From Usnea hakonensis (Eukaryota > Ascomycota > Lecanoromycetes > Lecanorales > Parmeliaceae): a DNA stretch of 64,000 nucleotides. Location: positions 62,001 to 126,000 of the forward strand of contig BLJB01000139.1 of assembly GCA_013423325.1 (NCBI GenBank), in the 5' to 3' direction. This document shows positions 1-10,486 of the stretch, piece after piece; the stretch's first letter is position 1; each line of letters begins with the position of its first letter. The position numbers were made by a program, and so were the translations under genes. The notes beneath the pieces are model-generated. The model did no database searches and was not told the DNA's origin. It saw only the letters and a list, made by a program, of their open reading frames with translations.

Positions 1-1513
1 TCCTCTTTTTCCTCATCGTCCTCTTCCAACTCATCGAGGTGGGACTTGGCTCGGGATTGGCTCTTTTTGTAGCGATATTTTTGCTTTGGCCGCTCTTCAA
101 CCACCTCGTCTACTCGGACAATCTCTTTGATGCCAGGTAGGGAGTCCGCAGTTCGATCACCAAACACAAATCGTTCCCCACGCCAGCTTGCCAATGGCTT
201 GATAGAGTGTCTTCCACTCCGAGTGAGAAGAGCGCCGTTGTCATTGGCTGGTGTTTCACTTCGTGGGTTGAATCTTGATCTCGACGCTGATCTGCCACGC
301 ACAGAAGACGGCTTGTCGCTCGCTTTTTTGGTCGCCCTCATCTGGATATTTGGATCCCGCTCTGTTGGCTTCTTTCCTTTCCCTTTCTTGGATTCGGCGG
401 GTGCAGGAAGAGCGGCAGCGGGTTGTTCTGCCTCGGCATCTCTGAAGACGTCGTTCCGGGCTTTCTTTGGTCTTCCACGACGAGGTGTTGGAGGCGCTGG
501 CATTGAAAGAGACATCTGAGACTCATTGGGGTCAACCATTACAGCTTTGGGTGCACGACCTGGCTTCTTCTTCGTTTCTTTGGCTTCTTTGGCTCCCGAG
601 GTAGCCTCTGGTTCAATCATTTGGCTTCCTTCGGGCTCAAAGCCTTGTGGCAGTTGCTCTGTGTCGTCTCCCTCAAGTAAATCCGGTTCTAAGATGGACC
701 CTCCAACAGGATTGTCGCCATTGGGCACTGTGACGTCGTCTCCATCATATATGATGCCGTTGGTAGTGCTTGCACCATTAAGTGCGTCCGATTCTCCATC
801 ATCAAGGTCATCCTCCAAGCTTAGATCGAAGGGCCGTTTGTTTTTGCCCTTGCCAGCGGCAGCAGCTGAATTGGGCTGTCTCAGCTTAGGAACTGATAGC
901 TTAGCCGGCGATCTCTCTATACTTCTTCGCGGCTTATCCATCGAAAAGTCCAGCTGTCTATTGACTCTGTTTGGAGCTGGATGTGACGTTGCTCTGGTGG
1001 GGGTTCCATTATTTAGATTCGGAGACGTTGACGACATTGGTCCAACAGATCGAGGCATGGACCTTCTAGGTGACGAGTTAAGGTATGTTTTGATAGGGGA
1101 AGTAGCACGTGGCGGAAGACTGATCCTGCCGTTTCGTGTGCTTCTGACCAATTCGGAAGGCTCCGGTATCGTACCTATCACAGTAGAGTTAATGACTATT
1201 AACACGCATCCCACATGTGAATGCCTTACTCTCGACTATGTCCATACTATCATCCGCAGAATTGGTAACATCATGTGATATGCCATTCGCCTGCAACGCC
1301 GGTTTGACTGGCGAGGAGAAAGAAGGTATGGGTTCTATTCCGTGCTCATCCCTAACACCGGTATCTTTGAGCTCCACACCAGTTCGCCTACCAGTTGTGA
1401 GCACGGCGAGTGAAATCGTGGGACGCATTTGTTGTTGATTACCTTCCTTTACGACCAAGCGCTGTGTAATCTCCAGGCCCCCTCTCTTTTCGCGGCGTCT
1501 TTCCTCGAGCCAT
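1..1513 (-). CDS. mif2: Inner kinetochore protein Mif2/CENP-C, C-terminus beyond window
   Basis: Centromere-binding protein that links CENP-A nucleosomes to the outer kinetochore. I read three exons: 1443-1513, 1230-1387 and 1-1174, with introns of 55 nt. The start at 1513 is chosen because it alone gives a phase-matched splice (exon 1 ends in AG, the next starts G CGA) into the conserved N-terminal block GRKGRRTGVELKDTGVRDEHG. Exon 3 has the PPRAT-SPIK segment, basic patches like TPRRGRPKKA, and the CENP-C motif RSGRHSIKPLASWRGER at about 155-210 nt. This motif contacts the CENP-A nucleosome. The frame is open to base 1, ending in an acidic run, and the C-terminal cupin domain expected of the family lies outside the window. 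The assignment from the two family motifs is strong. The first intron is inferred. Confidence 0.9.
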
Positions 1514-1822
1514 GATATGGCGAGATGAGGGTTGCGCGCTCTTCTAAGCCAATTTAATTGTGAATGTGAAAATTCTGTCGGGCAGATCAGCGTTACACGG
1601 GGAAAAGGTCTTTGAGTCGAAAAAGTGCGCGTCCCCTCGGTCGAGTAAGAAGAGTGCCAAGCAAAACAAGCCCCAAAGTCCGCCGCCATAACACGCTAAC
1701 GGTAAATCCTCGGCGTCACCTGCGCGCCTCCAACACGTCTCGAGCTTGCGCGCTCAGCTTATGTGAATATAACGAACTCCTTACGCAGGTTAGCCTTGTA
1801 GGGGGTAGATTCCTGTATTTGC

Positions 1823-2620
1823 GTGTCGAGTGAGAAGAGTATCAAGCTGAACCAGGCGGATGTCGAACACCAGCCAGTTGAAGATAGAATAGAGGTCACC
1901 AATAAGAAGAAAAGGGCCTCGTATGAGACTAGCTATCTGTACAGAGACTTTGTGATGAAGGAAGGCCTTATGATGACACTCGACAAAGGATTCATCAGGA
2001 CGCTGTTCCCAGTACCGCTTGCGATCCTTCCTTTGAGCCGATAATTGCAAAGGCTCTTCAAAAGGTCGCTGGCGTGGTGCAATCGAACCTCTGGCCCGAC
2101 TATACTTTCGGTCTGTGGGGAGGCAACGTTACTAAACTGATCAAACAGCCCATACCGTCAGACATGGAGGCGCTCCTTGGGATTGCTCCTGGAATGTTTG
2201 ATCGGCACCTGATCGTAGAGGGACAAGCCGACTTAGGAACATCAGGCGATACAGAAATCCAGGCCCGTCGTAGAGGTGCGATCGTTGTGAATACCGACCG
2301 CATGCTCCGCGAGACCGCTTGACAACTACCCGGCAACGAAGGGCCCGATTATGAATCTTGGGTGTTTCCATCACGACTTCGCCAAATTGATTCACGTATG
2401 AGTGTATTAGAATCAAGGACCACAAGATAACGAGGTCTTCATATGAACAGTATCAACGCATTTCGGCTTCAAGGGTGTAAGAGTCTCGATGGTATTCTCA
2501 AGGTCCTTCACGGTATTCAGGGGTTGGCCGCAATCCATCAATTCCAACATCGTCAATCTCTTTTCAGCAAGTTCGAGACCATGCTCGGCGTGTACAAGAA
2601 GGTATGCACTTGAACATCAA
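1823..2620 (+). pseudogene. Decayed fungal PD-(D/E)XK nuclease-like gene (remnant)
   Basis: One reading frame from about 2010 to 2600 keeps protein-like sequence across two stop codons, TGA at 2320-2322 and TAA near 2428. Pieces such as RRRGAIVVNTDRMLRE, GPDYESWVF and MNSINAFRLQG, in that order, resemble the C-terminal half of a fungal PD-(D/E)XK nuclease-like family as I remember it. No donor or acceptor pair removes the stops. A 73-codon open stretch at 1823-2044 lies in another frame and may be the frameshifted N-terminal part. The catalytic D-ExK core cannot be identified. It could also be an unrelated lineage-specific gene. The pseudogene status (stops in an otherwise continuous frame) is better supported than the family name. 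Confidence 0.35.
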
Positions 2621-4491
2621 TGACAAGTCGCCTACATAGTCCTCTAAAATAGTTTCCCCTGAAAGAGGAAGCTCAACGTGGATAATTCCCCTGAAAGAGA
2701 AGATCAATTCTCGGCGGAAGTAGAGGAATAGGGGTAGAACCTCGCCTTGGACCACAAATATTTCATAATGATGGCAACTTTGGGAGGGGTCACACATAGG
2801 CATGGCAGGGAACGATCTGCTCTCAATAAGAGACTAACAGTGCATGGTTTGTGGCACGTGGGGAGGACGCAAAATCTGTTAGCGCACCCATTCTCTACCC
2901 CTGTATTTCCCAGTGGTTCTGGATGGTCTTCTCGACCGCAATGGGAATACGGGATAATAATAACGTTCCTGATGAGTTGGCATCTTGCTTTGCGCGATGC
3001 TCGCAGCTAGAAATTGAGCGGATACTCGGTATGTACAGCTAGATTCGTCTGTAGATCGATCAGCTCGCTCCAGAATTGTATAGTAGCTCCACTACCTATA
3101 TAGACATCTTCGTTAGTGCTGTAGGCATCCTCCTTGGCATTTAGGTTACGTTTAATAACATAAAGTACCTAGAGAACAGCGTCTGTCAGGCTAAATAGTG
3201 GCACACGTTGAAAGTATGAGGGCTTTGGGTCAGGGGGGAAGCTTAACAGAGGGCTACCTCGGTACAGATGGCGCTTTGACGCTATCATTGAAGAGATGAG
3301 ATTGTCGATCAGGAAGTATAGTTTGGCTAATTACCATGTGCCGCTCCGGATCCTCGACAGCGTTGAATGCGAACGGCGGTACTTTGTGTTTATAAGGCCA
3401 AACCTAGGAAAACGGCACAGGTTTCCGGAAGCTTGTACCTAATCAGAGCGGGGTAAGTAAGGTACGCTACAACGGTATTACATAAAAATAGTAGGGTAAG
3501 GTATACTACCAACAGACAAACAAATAACGGACGTCAAAACCACGCGAGCAATGCGTGCAAACTCAGTGCAGATCAGGCCCAGAATATGGAAATGTGGGGC
3601 TTGTCTTTTCTTTTCTTCTCTTAGAGAAAAAGTATGCCTTTCTAGCCATGAACCCATCTCGGTTTTCGGAGAATATCTCGAATAGCGAATACAATATTTC
3701 ACAGAGGGAGTGAACAAAGACGTTGCAGGCCCAATGGAGGACCAGACATAGTGACCAAAAGCACTAAGTCACTGAGAGGGATCCGAGCTTCTGGGTACTG
3801 AACGATGAGGTACGGGGTACCTAGGGAGTGGAGCTCTAAGCTCTTGGGGGCTACGGGCTAATCTACATAGAGCATAAATCCACCCCGGGAGCGGGAAACC
3901 TAGCGCTACTTTATGATCTTAGGTGCTTGTGCAGCCCTGAACGTACTTAGAGTCTTGATCAATCCATTCTCTCAATCAATCAAAGTCCCGATTGGGCGAA
4001 TATATCCGATCTACTATAGGTGCTAACATTCAAATTCAATAGACCATCTTTGAGGCCTCAATTTCAGCTGAATTTCGATGGTTAACCTTCCCACTCCTTC
4101 ACAGCTATGGGTAAAAGCTAACGTACTCTATACTTTGCCATCACCTCGCACTCTGACCATGACTTGGTTCCCACTTGGTCAGTTTGAGTTCAATGGGTAA
4201 TAAGAACATGAAGCTATGGGCCTAGAACGAAGGGATGCAAGTCCATATCCTCGCATTCAGATGTTGCTGAATGCCGAAGATCCGAATTGCTTGGACCTCC
4301 AGTTGAACACCTAGGGGTATCTGGGAGGTCTGATGTACTATATAATGCCAGAGCGTTCCGCACGATTCTTCAGTCTCTTCAATATCGTCAATTCATTCAA
4401 TCTCTTCACTCTCTTCCATCTTTCTCATCTTCACATCATATCTGAGCAATTCCTGCTCTTTTTCTAGAATTCTCTTCTCCATCACAAGACC
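2621..4491. other. Intergenic, no gene recognised
   Basis: Only short unconvincing reading frames are present, such as 2851-3042 (+) and 3478-3717 (-). The last 150 bases are the promoter and CT-rich leader of the next gene. Confidence 0.6.
4339..4345 (+). promoter_or_regulatory. TATA box of the apple-domain gene
   Basis: TATATAA lies 147 bases before the ATG at 4492. A pyrimidine-rich stretch (CTTCAGTCTCTTCAATATCG) starts about 30 bases downstream and looks like a fungal transcription start region. No ATG occurs between it and 4492, which supports that start codon. Confidence 0.5.
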
Positions 4492-5403
4492 ATGGCTTTC
4501 CAGTTAGCTCCCCGCACATCATCGGTGTGCTCGCAGTCCCCTTACTCGAGCTTCCTCTCTCTTTCAGGGTTTGCTCCCGCTGTGGCATTTTGCCAGGCCT
4601 TTGAAGTCAACCAGAAAGTGCCTTCCATTTCCAGCTGCCCCAGTGGCAATACCTTGTGTAAAGTTCTGTCAAGCCTGTCAAGCTGTCAACTCGACGTTAT
4701 CGCACAAGGATGGTATGTATATACTGCGACCTTGATCGACTTGATGCTTACTGTGTTATAGTATCTGCATTGGGGTGACACCATCGGTAAGGCCACTTTC
4801 ACACTGAAGGAACGTTGAGTACTCGGACTAATATACCGCAAGACGACCGTCAGCGTACCCAAGAGCACCACGTCGCCAGGCAAAACAACTTCACAAAGTA
4901 GCCCCGCCAAGTCATCGGCCACAACGTCCCCCAAGACCACCAATACTTGGAACGCTGCGCAGTCTTCTTCAAACACATGGGCAACTTCGACCACAGCCAC
5001 CGGCACTTGCTCGGTGTCTACCGTAACCGTGACCGCCACGCCCACAATCTGCCTACCGCCCGTATTACCGTCCTCCACTACGTCCGCGCCCCAATCCTCT
5101 TCGACCCCGACTTGCGTCGACGGCGCCCAGTCAGTCTACCCTCCACCAGACGGAGCGATTTGCCAGCAGAACGGCACCCTCAACCCCACCAATTGGGAAC
5201 TCATCACCGACGGATCAGCGCCCTCGGTGTCGGGCTGCGCCGCCCAGTGCTTGAACAGTAATGGCTGCCTGGTCTCAGAGTACGACTATGCCACACAGGA
5301 CTGCCAGCTGTTCAGTACTGGCGATGCGCAACAGCTGGGCTTTGTAGCGGTTCCAGATTCTCCTTTTATCGATTCGGATGTGGGATGTTTTGAGCTCTGC
5401 TAG
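4492..5403 (+). CDS. Apple/PAN-like Cys-rich protein, probably secreted
   Basis: Three exons (4492-4712, 4762-4786, 4843-5403) give 268 aa. The 25-nt middle exon restores the frame exactly. The N-terminal third is Cys-rich (CPSGNTLCKVLSSLSSC, then GCICIGV). A Ser/Thr/Pro-rich linker of about 90 residues follows, likely O-glycosylated, with a TVTVTATPT stretch. The C-terminal module of about 85 residues (ICQQNGT...VGCFELC) has the cysteine spacing of a PAN/apple-like adhesion module. The final residues are FELC. A classical N-terminal signal peptide is not evident, so a missed upstream exon or unconventional export is possible. The ATG is the first one after the TATA box. Intron 2 ends in an AAG acceptor. 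Function is unknown. A cell-surface or extracellular carbohydrate- or protein-binding role is inferred from the architecture only. Confidence 0.75.
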
Positions 5404-6462
5404 ATGGTGTTGGCTGTTGACTTGTCCATTAATGTATACGAAGACAGATTTGTACGGCGGACCGGTGGGGGGCCGAGTAGGACATGTCATGATCTTTTGA
5501 TCTTTTGATTCTTGAAATATAATTTTCAAATTCTTTGAAAAATCCAATCTGTCATCAATCCACCAAGCAAGCCAGCAAAGTGAACCCTTAAACCAGTCCC
5601 CTAACAAACCTCCCCCCGTCACCCCCAACTTCCCCCACCTACCTACACCTTATCCCCCACAAAAAAAACCCCTATCCACCCGTACCAGCCACTCTCACAC
5701 CAAACCTAAAAAAATCCCTACAACCGCATCAGTCACGCACCTCCCATCTCCACCTACCCATTTCCCCAAAAAACCTCCACGCTCACAGTCCCCTATTATT
5801 ATGATCTTTCCAAACACAACCAAGGTCCAGCTTCGCGGAGAAGGCCTGGCTGGTAGGTTCGAATCACGAAGATTTATTTATTATTGCTGGTTTGAGTGGT
5901 GGTTGTTGTAGTTTTACTAGGATGGGGTGGGGTGGAGGAGGGAGAGTGGATTGGAGGGGGGGTGGGGAGTTTTATGTGGGGAGGAATTCATCTGAGGGAG
6001 ATTCGTTTGAGGCTAGGGGTTTGTGGTTGGGGAGTTAGGTAAGGTAAGATAGAGTAAGGTAATTTGAGGTTAGTATCTATTAGGTACTTAAGCTTTATTG
6101 GATCTTAAGGGACGACGATAAGTAGGACGCTCGCTTTTGTGAAGGGGGAAGGGGGTGGATATTATGCTTTTCGGTTTGATGTGACGGTGGGATTACATAC
6201 CATCTCGGAAGAAGAGAGTGCATTGACTTCTTGTTGATATTTCAAATTGATGATGTTCATTCTATAGCTACTACGCAAAGGTAATGACAGCTGAGACCTC
6301 GACGTGGTGATAAGATTAATGGCGCTTTATTAATTTGAGGATGCAAGCCTTGCTTCGTCCAAGGTCTGCCTTTGTGATACTTGGGTTCAAAGATGTACCT
6401 ACTGACCTATCTTGGATGCTGAATTCTCCATTAAGGTATCCCATTGACATCCCGTCTTACGC
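5404..6462. other. Convergent spacer with C-rich to G-rich switch
   Basis: It holds the 3' flanks of the apple-domain gene and the decayed DUF1254 gene. About 5580-5815 is strongly C/A-rich and 5918-6020 is strongly G-rich. No gene was seen. Confidence 0.6.
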
Positions 6463-8195
6463 TCAAGTGCTACGAATTGCTGGGACAGTCTCGACTTTCG
6501 GATAGACGTACGATCCATTGGAGAAGGCATTTGAGGGCGAATACAATCTGAATAATAGATTCACTACCATTAGTATATGCACGACGAACTCCGCATGCCA
6601 ACGCTACCATGGAAAAAAGATCATCTCAAGATCATCTCAACTTACGAATGAACGACCCACTAGCCCCACCCTTCGGCGCCGGGATTCAATCACTCGTCCA
6701 ATTTTGCGGCGGCACAGTATCAGTCCGTTGTACCAAATTTCTGAACGACCTATCCTTCCCCGCCTCCGATCCAGGTCCATAGATCAGCGGACCGTCATCG
6801 TAAGTAATATTTGAGCGATCGCCGACTGAGAAGATGTTTAGTGGGTTTGGAATGAGGTATTGATCTGGGCCGTAGAATGTTAAACTCCAGAAGCCATAGA
6901 GGGAGGAAATAAATGGAAGTTTCCTGGAAAAGGTGAGAGGTAGGATTGGTTGGCTGGTAGGGCGGAGTTGCTGAAAGGCGGGCCGTTGAGGCCGGGGTAA
7001 ATTGTTATGGAGGGAACTGTTTGCTGATAACCAGTCCGGGCTATGTAAGCTCGGTGGCCGTAATTTGAGCCGTAATCGCCCTGAAGAAGCAATGGAATTA
7101 GATGTGTAATTTTCTTTGGGGAAGAGGTACCTACTGCGTAACCTGGTTTTTGGAGTTGCCAATTGTTTCCGACGAAATTGATTGTGTTTGGGTTGGTGAT
7201 GCATTTTTGTATGGTGGCGTTCGCGATGGCGTAGGCTTGTGTTATGTTCACACTCGCTGGAGGGATGTAGGCGCCTGAGACGAGACCGGCTTGGCCGAGA
7301 ATGTTGGCGATGCGATAGCGTTCGCTAAGTCGTGCTGGCTAATTGTATACAGCGATTCGAGAAAGAAGCTGCAGTAGCTGCTCTCGTGGAGTCTCCGTCA
7401 GGGAATCGTTGATTAGGGATTCTGTGAATGGTGGGGCTGCGAGCGTGTATGGTTGTTGAATGACACGGGGGACTGGGACGAGCTTTGTTTGATTCTGGAT
7501 CTGATGAACGATGCTCAGATTCTCGGTCGTGTTGTATTTGAGCAACAAACGAATGAGGGGCGTGCCGTAAATTGTTGGCGAATTCACGATGCCTTGGTAC
7601 TTCGAGTAGGACGCTGGATTGGGAAACTCGATACCTGGTTGAGCAAGGGCGTCATCTGCGCGGCGGACTAGACATACCCCAGGCTGAGAATAGTTGACAG
7701 GACTTATGTTTGCAAAATGGCTGCCGAAACTGAAATTGTTAATACATACATGGGCTTGGGTAGTAAGTTGAAGGTGATGAGCGATATACGTATTATAGAA
7801 GGGATAGAGCCAGAATCTGTCAGTGATGTTGGGAACTGTAAGCTCAAGGTCTCTTTGTGATAGGTCGATGATGACTTGGCTGTACAACGTATCAACGTTG
7901 GGCTTGACGGCCGCGGCAGAACTCAATGAGGCGAGCTGTGCCTGGTTATCAATTCGATTCGAGTCATTGACCACCTGATAGACTGCAGATGTTTGGTTGA
8001 TAATCTGGATAAGTGGCAAGGCGTACTACATGACAGGCGAGCTTACGATGAATGAGAAGGCTGTAGCTTCCAGCGCATTGCTAGGGTTGTCTTCTAATGA
8101 TATTATACTGGCATTTACGCTGCTATCCTGCGCCCGGATGATTGGTAATAGTGTTAGAGTAGCCGCTACAAGCGCGACGAGAAGATAAGGTACAT
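6463..8195 (-). pseudogene. Decayed DUF1254/DUF1214 domain gene
   Basis: This was a secreted protein with tandem DUF1254 and DUF1214 domains, a family found in bacteria and fungi whose activity is not settled. Recognisable blocks in order are a hydrophobic leader (LLVALVAATLTLLP), AVKPNVDTLYSQV, DRFWLYPFYNTY, GDYGSNYGHRAY, GFWSLTFYGPDQYLIPN and a terminal NGSYVYPKVE ending in TGA at 6463-6465. Lesions: the only ATG before the leader (8195) is out of frame with it; a 21-nt piece with a stop at 8026-8046; TAG at 7339-7341; a frameshift near 6925-6935; TGA at 6686-6688 where a Trp is expected. A normal 54-nt intron survives at 7081-7134. A TATATA lies at 8294-8299. Several independent lesions make a functional product very unlikely. 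Confidence 0.8.
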
Positions 8196-8293
8196 CGTGA
8201 ATTGCTGTCCGCGATACTCCTCAAAAGAATGCGGCTACAGGACTGGGCGAGGTTCAGATGTACCTCCGTACTGGGGTTACATGCTTGCGAGGG

Positions 8294-8299
8294 TATATA
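8294..8299 (-). promoter_or_regulatory. TATA box left from the decayed DUF1254 gene
   Basis: TATATA on the minus strand lies about 100 bases upstream of the leader-peptide coding start. The spacing matches a fungal promoter and suggests the gene decayed by point lesions and not by loss of its 5' end. Confidence 0.35.
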
Positions 8300-9398
8300 T
8301 GCATTCTTTGATTGTCGAGCGGTTGCCAATCTGGATTGGCAGCATCGCAACGAGGTTGGGTTATGAGAATAAAGTCAACTGATGGAGGCATGGTGAGCTC
8401 AAGAGAGGTAGGATTCTGATTCGACAACAAGGGCCTGTGGCGCCTCTTGAGATCTTGTGGCTTACCTTGCGACGTCAAACGTTCTTTAGCATGGTTTGAA
8501 TTTGTGAGGACATGCAGTGCGTGAGTGACGCCTTGCTCGACATGGGATGATTTGTGGCAAGTGACGTTCCATCCTATCGTACCGTACTTAGTGCCAGGAA
8601 GCTTGCCATGTTGCCTGGCGGGAATGTCATTTAGTTGAATTGACTTGTCCTGCATTCCAGATAGTTGAGGGCTTTCCATCATTATTGACGGACGAAGGTT
8701 TGCTGTCAAGAACGGCCTAGCTTAGAGTTTCTTTAAAAGCATATTGATGTTCTATCCAAGGTCCATCTTGCTTGCTATTCATGAAGACAGTCGAACACGT
8801 TTATTGAGAGACAAGGTACACTAAGGTGCGAGAGGGAGCGACTGAGATGATGGCGTGATTTCAGGCTTATTTGACACTTCAAACCATCTTACCAAATATA
8901 TGTAGGTCCTAGTCCAATACCTGAAAAACGGACGATGGCCACTCACATTCCTACTGCAATGTACACGTCGATACAATAAGATAGATCACGAGACTCTCTA
9001 CCTCTAATGCAGGAGGATTCCAAGGACATCAAAAGTAGAAGTTTTGTAAGGTACTCGTACCACCGTTGAGCTTGGGCCGCTTTACCGCGTTAAGTACCCA
9101 CCGTAAGTACCTACCTTGGTAGCACAGGCGATGACTCGTGATAAGGTAACATCGAGATCCATAAGAGAGGTAGGTACGCCTCAGTTACTCAGCCGTATCC
9201 GAGGTCTACCTCGGAATCGACTCGGTTTTGCCGGATCTAAGCCCAAATAGGCTAGATGAAGTTTTCCTGAACACGCTATCGCTAAACCCTCAGTACGCGT
9301 TCAAACACGTCTCCCAAGTCCCAAGGTTGGAAAAAGACGTATCATTTTAGCTAGATGATGCTTCGTTCCGCTACATCTTTGACCTTGATTCATTGACG
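8300..9398. other. Divergent spacer, no gene recognised
   Basis: Mixed-composition sequence between the decayed DUF1254 gene and the RNase H2 gene. Short reading frames in it, such as 8254-8709 (-), show no family features. Confidence 0.55.
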
Positions 9399-10486
9399 AT
9401 GGAAGAGGACATCCTTCAAGATCTTGCTTCACAAGACATTAATCAAGAAACCACTGTTCGGGATGTCTTCATTGCGCCTTCCATTCACGAACAGGCCATC
9501 CTTGCTGGAGCGTCCTATACACATCACTCCGCCGTTCCCGACGGCATCGCTCAAGATTTCTCAAGTGAATGTGTTCTAGGTGTCGATGAAGCAGGCAGAG
9601 GCCCAGTGCTCGGTACTACATTGATATTCATTATCACGTGTCACAAAACTAATTATGATCCACAGGTCCTATGGTCTACGGTCTCCTCTATCTTCCTCTA
9701 TCACAGCACCGATCGCTCCTTGCCCAAACACACCGTTTCGATGACTCCAAAGTCCTCACTCCAGCTTTCCGCTCCTCACTCATGAAGACTCTGTGCACTC
9801 CTGGGAGCGATCTTTATCAAGCTTGTGGGTGGGCAACCAGGGTAATGTCAGCTCGTGATATAAGCTCCAGTATGCTCAAGCCAATTGGAACCTACAATCT
9901 CAATGCTCAAGCAATGGATGCGACCATCGAACTTATAAAGGATGTTTTCGCAAAGGGCATTAACGTTCAAGAGATCTACATCGATACTATTGGAAGTCCT
10001 GCGGTATACCAGAAGAAGTTGGAACGCATCTTCCCAACAACGATGATCACCGTCGCTAAGAAAGCTGATTCACTTTATCCTTGCGTTTCAGCTGCTTCCG
10101 TATGCGCCAAAGTCACCAGAGATGCTGCCCTCGAAGTCTGTTACCAGGCGTATGCTTCCGCTGTTGATATACCAGAAGAAACTCCAGCAGCTTCAGAAGG
10201 CTGGGGATCTGGATATCCATCAGATGTGAGATGCACAACATGGCTAAAGGGGCATATGAATCCCGTGTTTGGGTGGGGCAGTGAGTGCCGATTTAGCTGG
10301 GGCACGGCCAAAGATTTGCTTGAAGCCAAGGATACCGGAACTAAGGTCGATTGGCCGGTGGGAGAAGACGAGCAAGGCATGCGACTAACTGACTTTTTTT
10401 CGGCTACGGCAGACGGTGAAACAGAGAAGGAAACCGATGAATTGACCACTTGGTTTGGCAGACCTGTCGCCGAAGCGGTCTTTTGA
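9399..10486 (+). CDS. RNH201: Ribonuclease H2 catalytic subunit A
   Basis: It cleaves the RNA strand of RNA/DNA hybrids and nicks at single ribonucleotides in DNA, starting ribonucleotide excision repair in the nucleus. Two exons, 9399-9612 and 9666-10486, give 344 aa. The intron splits a Gly codon in the catalytic motif GVDEAGRGPVLGPMVYG (residues 61-77), which includes the metal-binding Asp63-Glu64 and the GRG recognition residues. Further family blocks are the RFDDSK segment with the third conserved Asp, the IYIDTIGSP block and VAKKADSLYPCVSAASVCAKVTRD, ending in a region containing GSGYPSD and WGTAKDLLE. Length and motif order fit eukaryotic RNase H2A. I use the ATG at 9399 because the frame's upstream extension has no ATG. 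Convergent with the tubulin cofactor gene, about 3.8 kb away. Confidence 0.95.

Noticed and set aside
526..1278. 250-codon plus-strand frame at the window start
   Set aside because: It overlaps Mif2 entirely; only the minus strand carries the CENP-C motif and consistent splice phases.
1189..1689. Longer unspliced Mif2 N-terminus from an ATG at 1689
   Set aside because: It reads through a good intron (1388-1442) and lacks the RGPGDYTALGRKG start that splicing from 1513 gives.
5845..5875. GGTTCGAATCA resembles a tRNA B box
   Set aside because: No matching A box, anticodon arm or acceptor stem around it.
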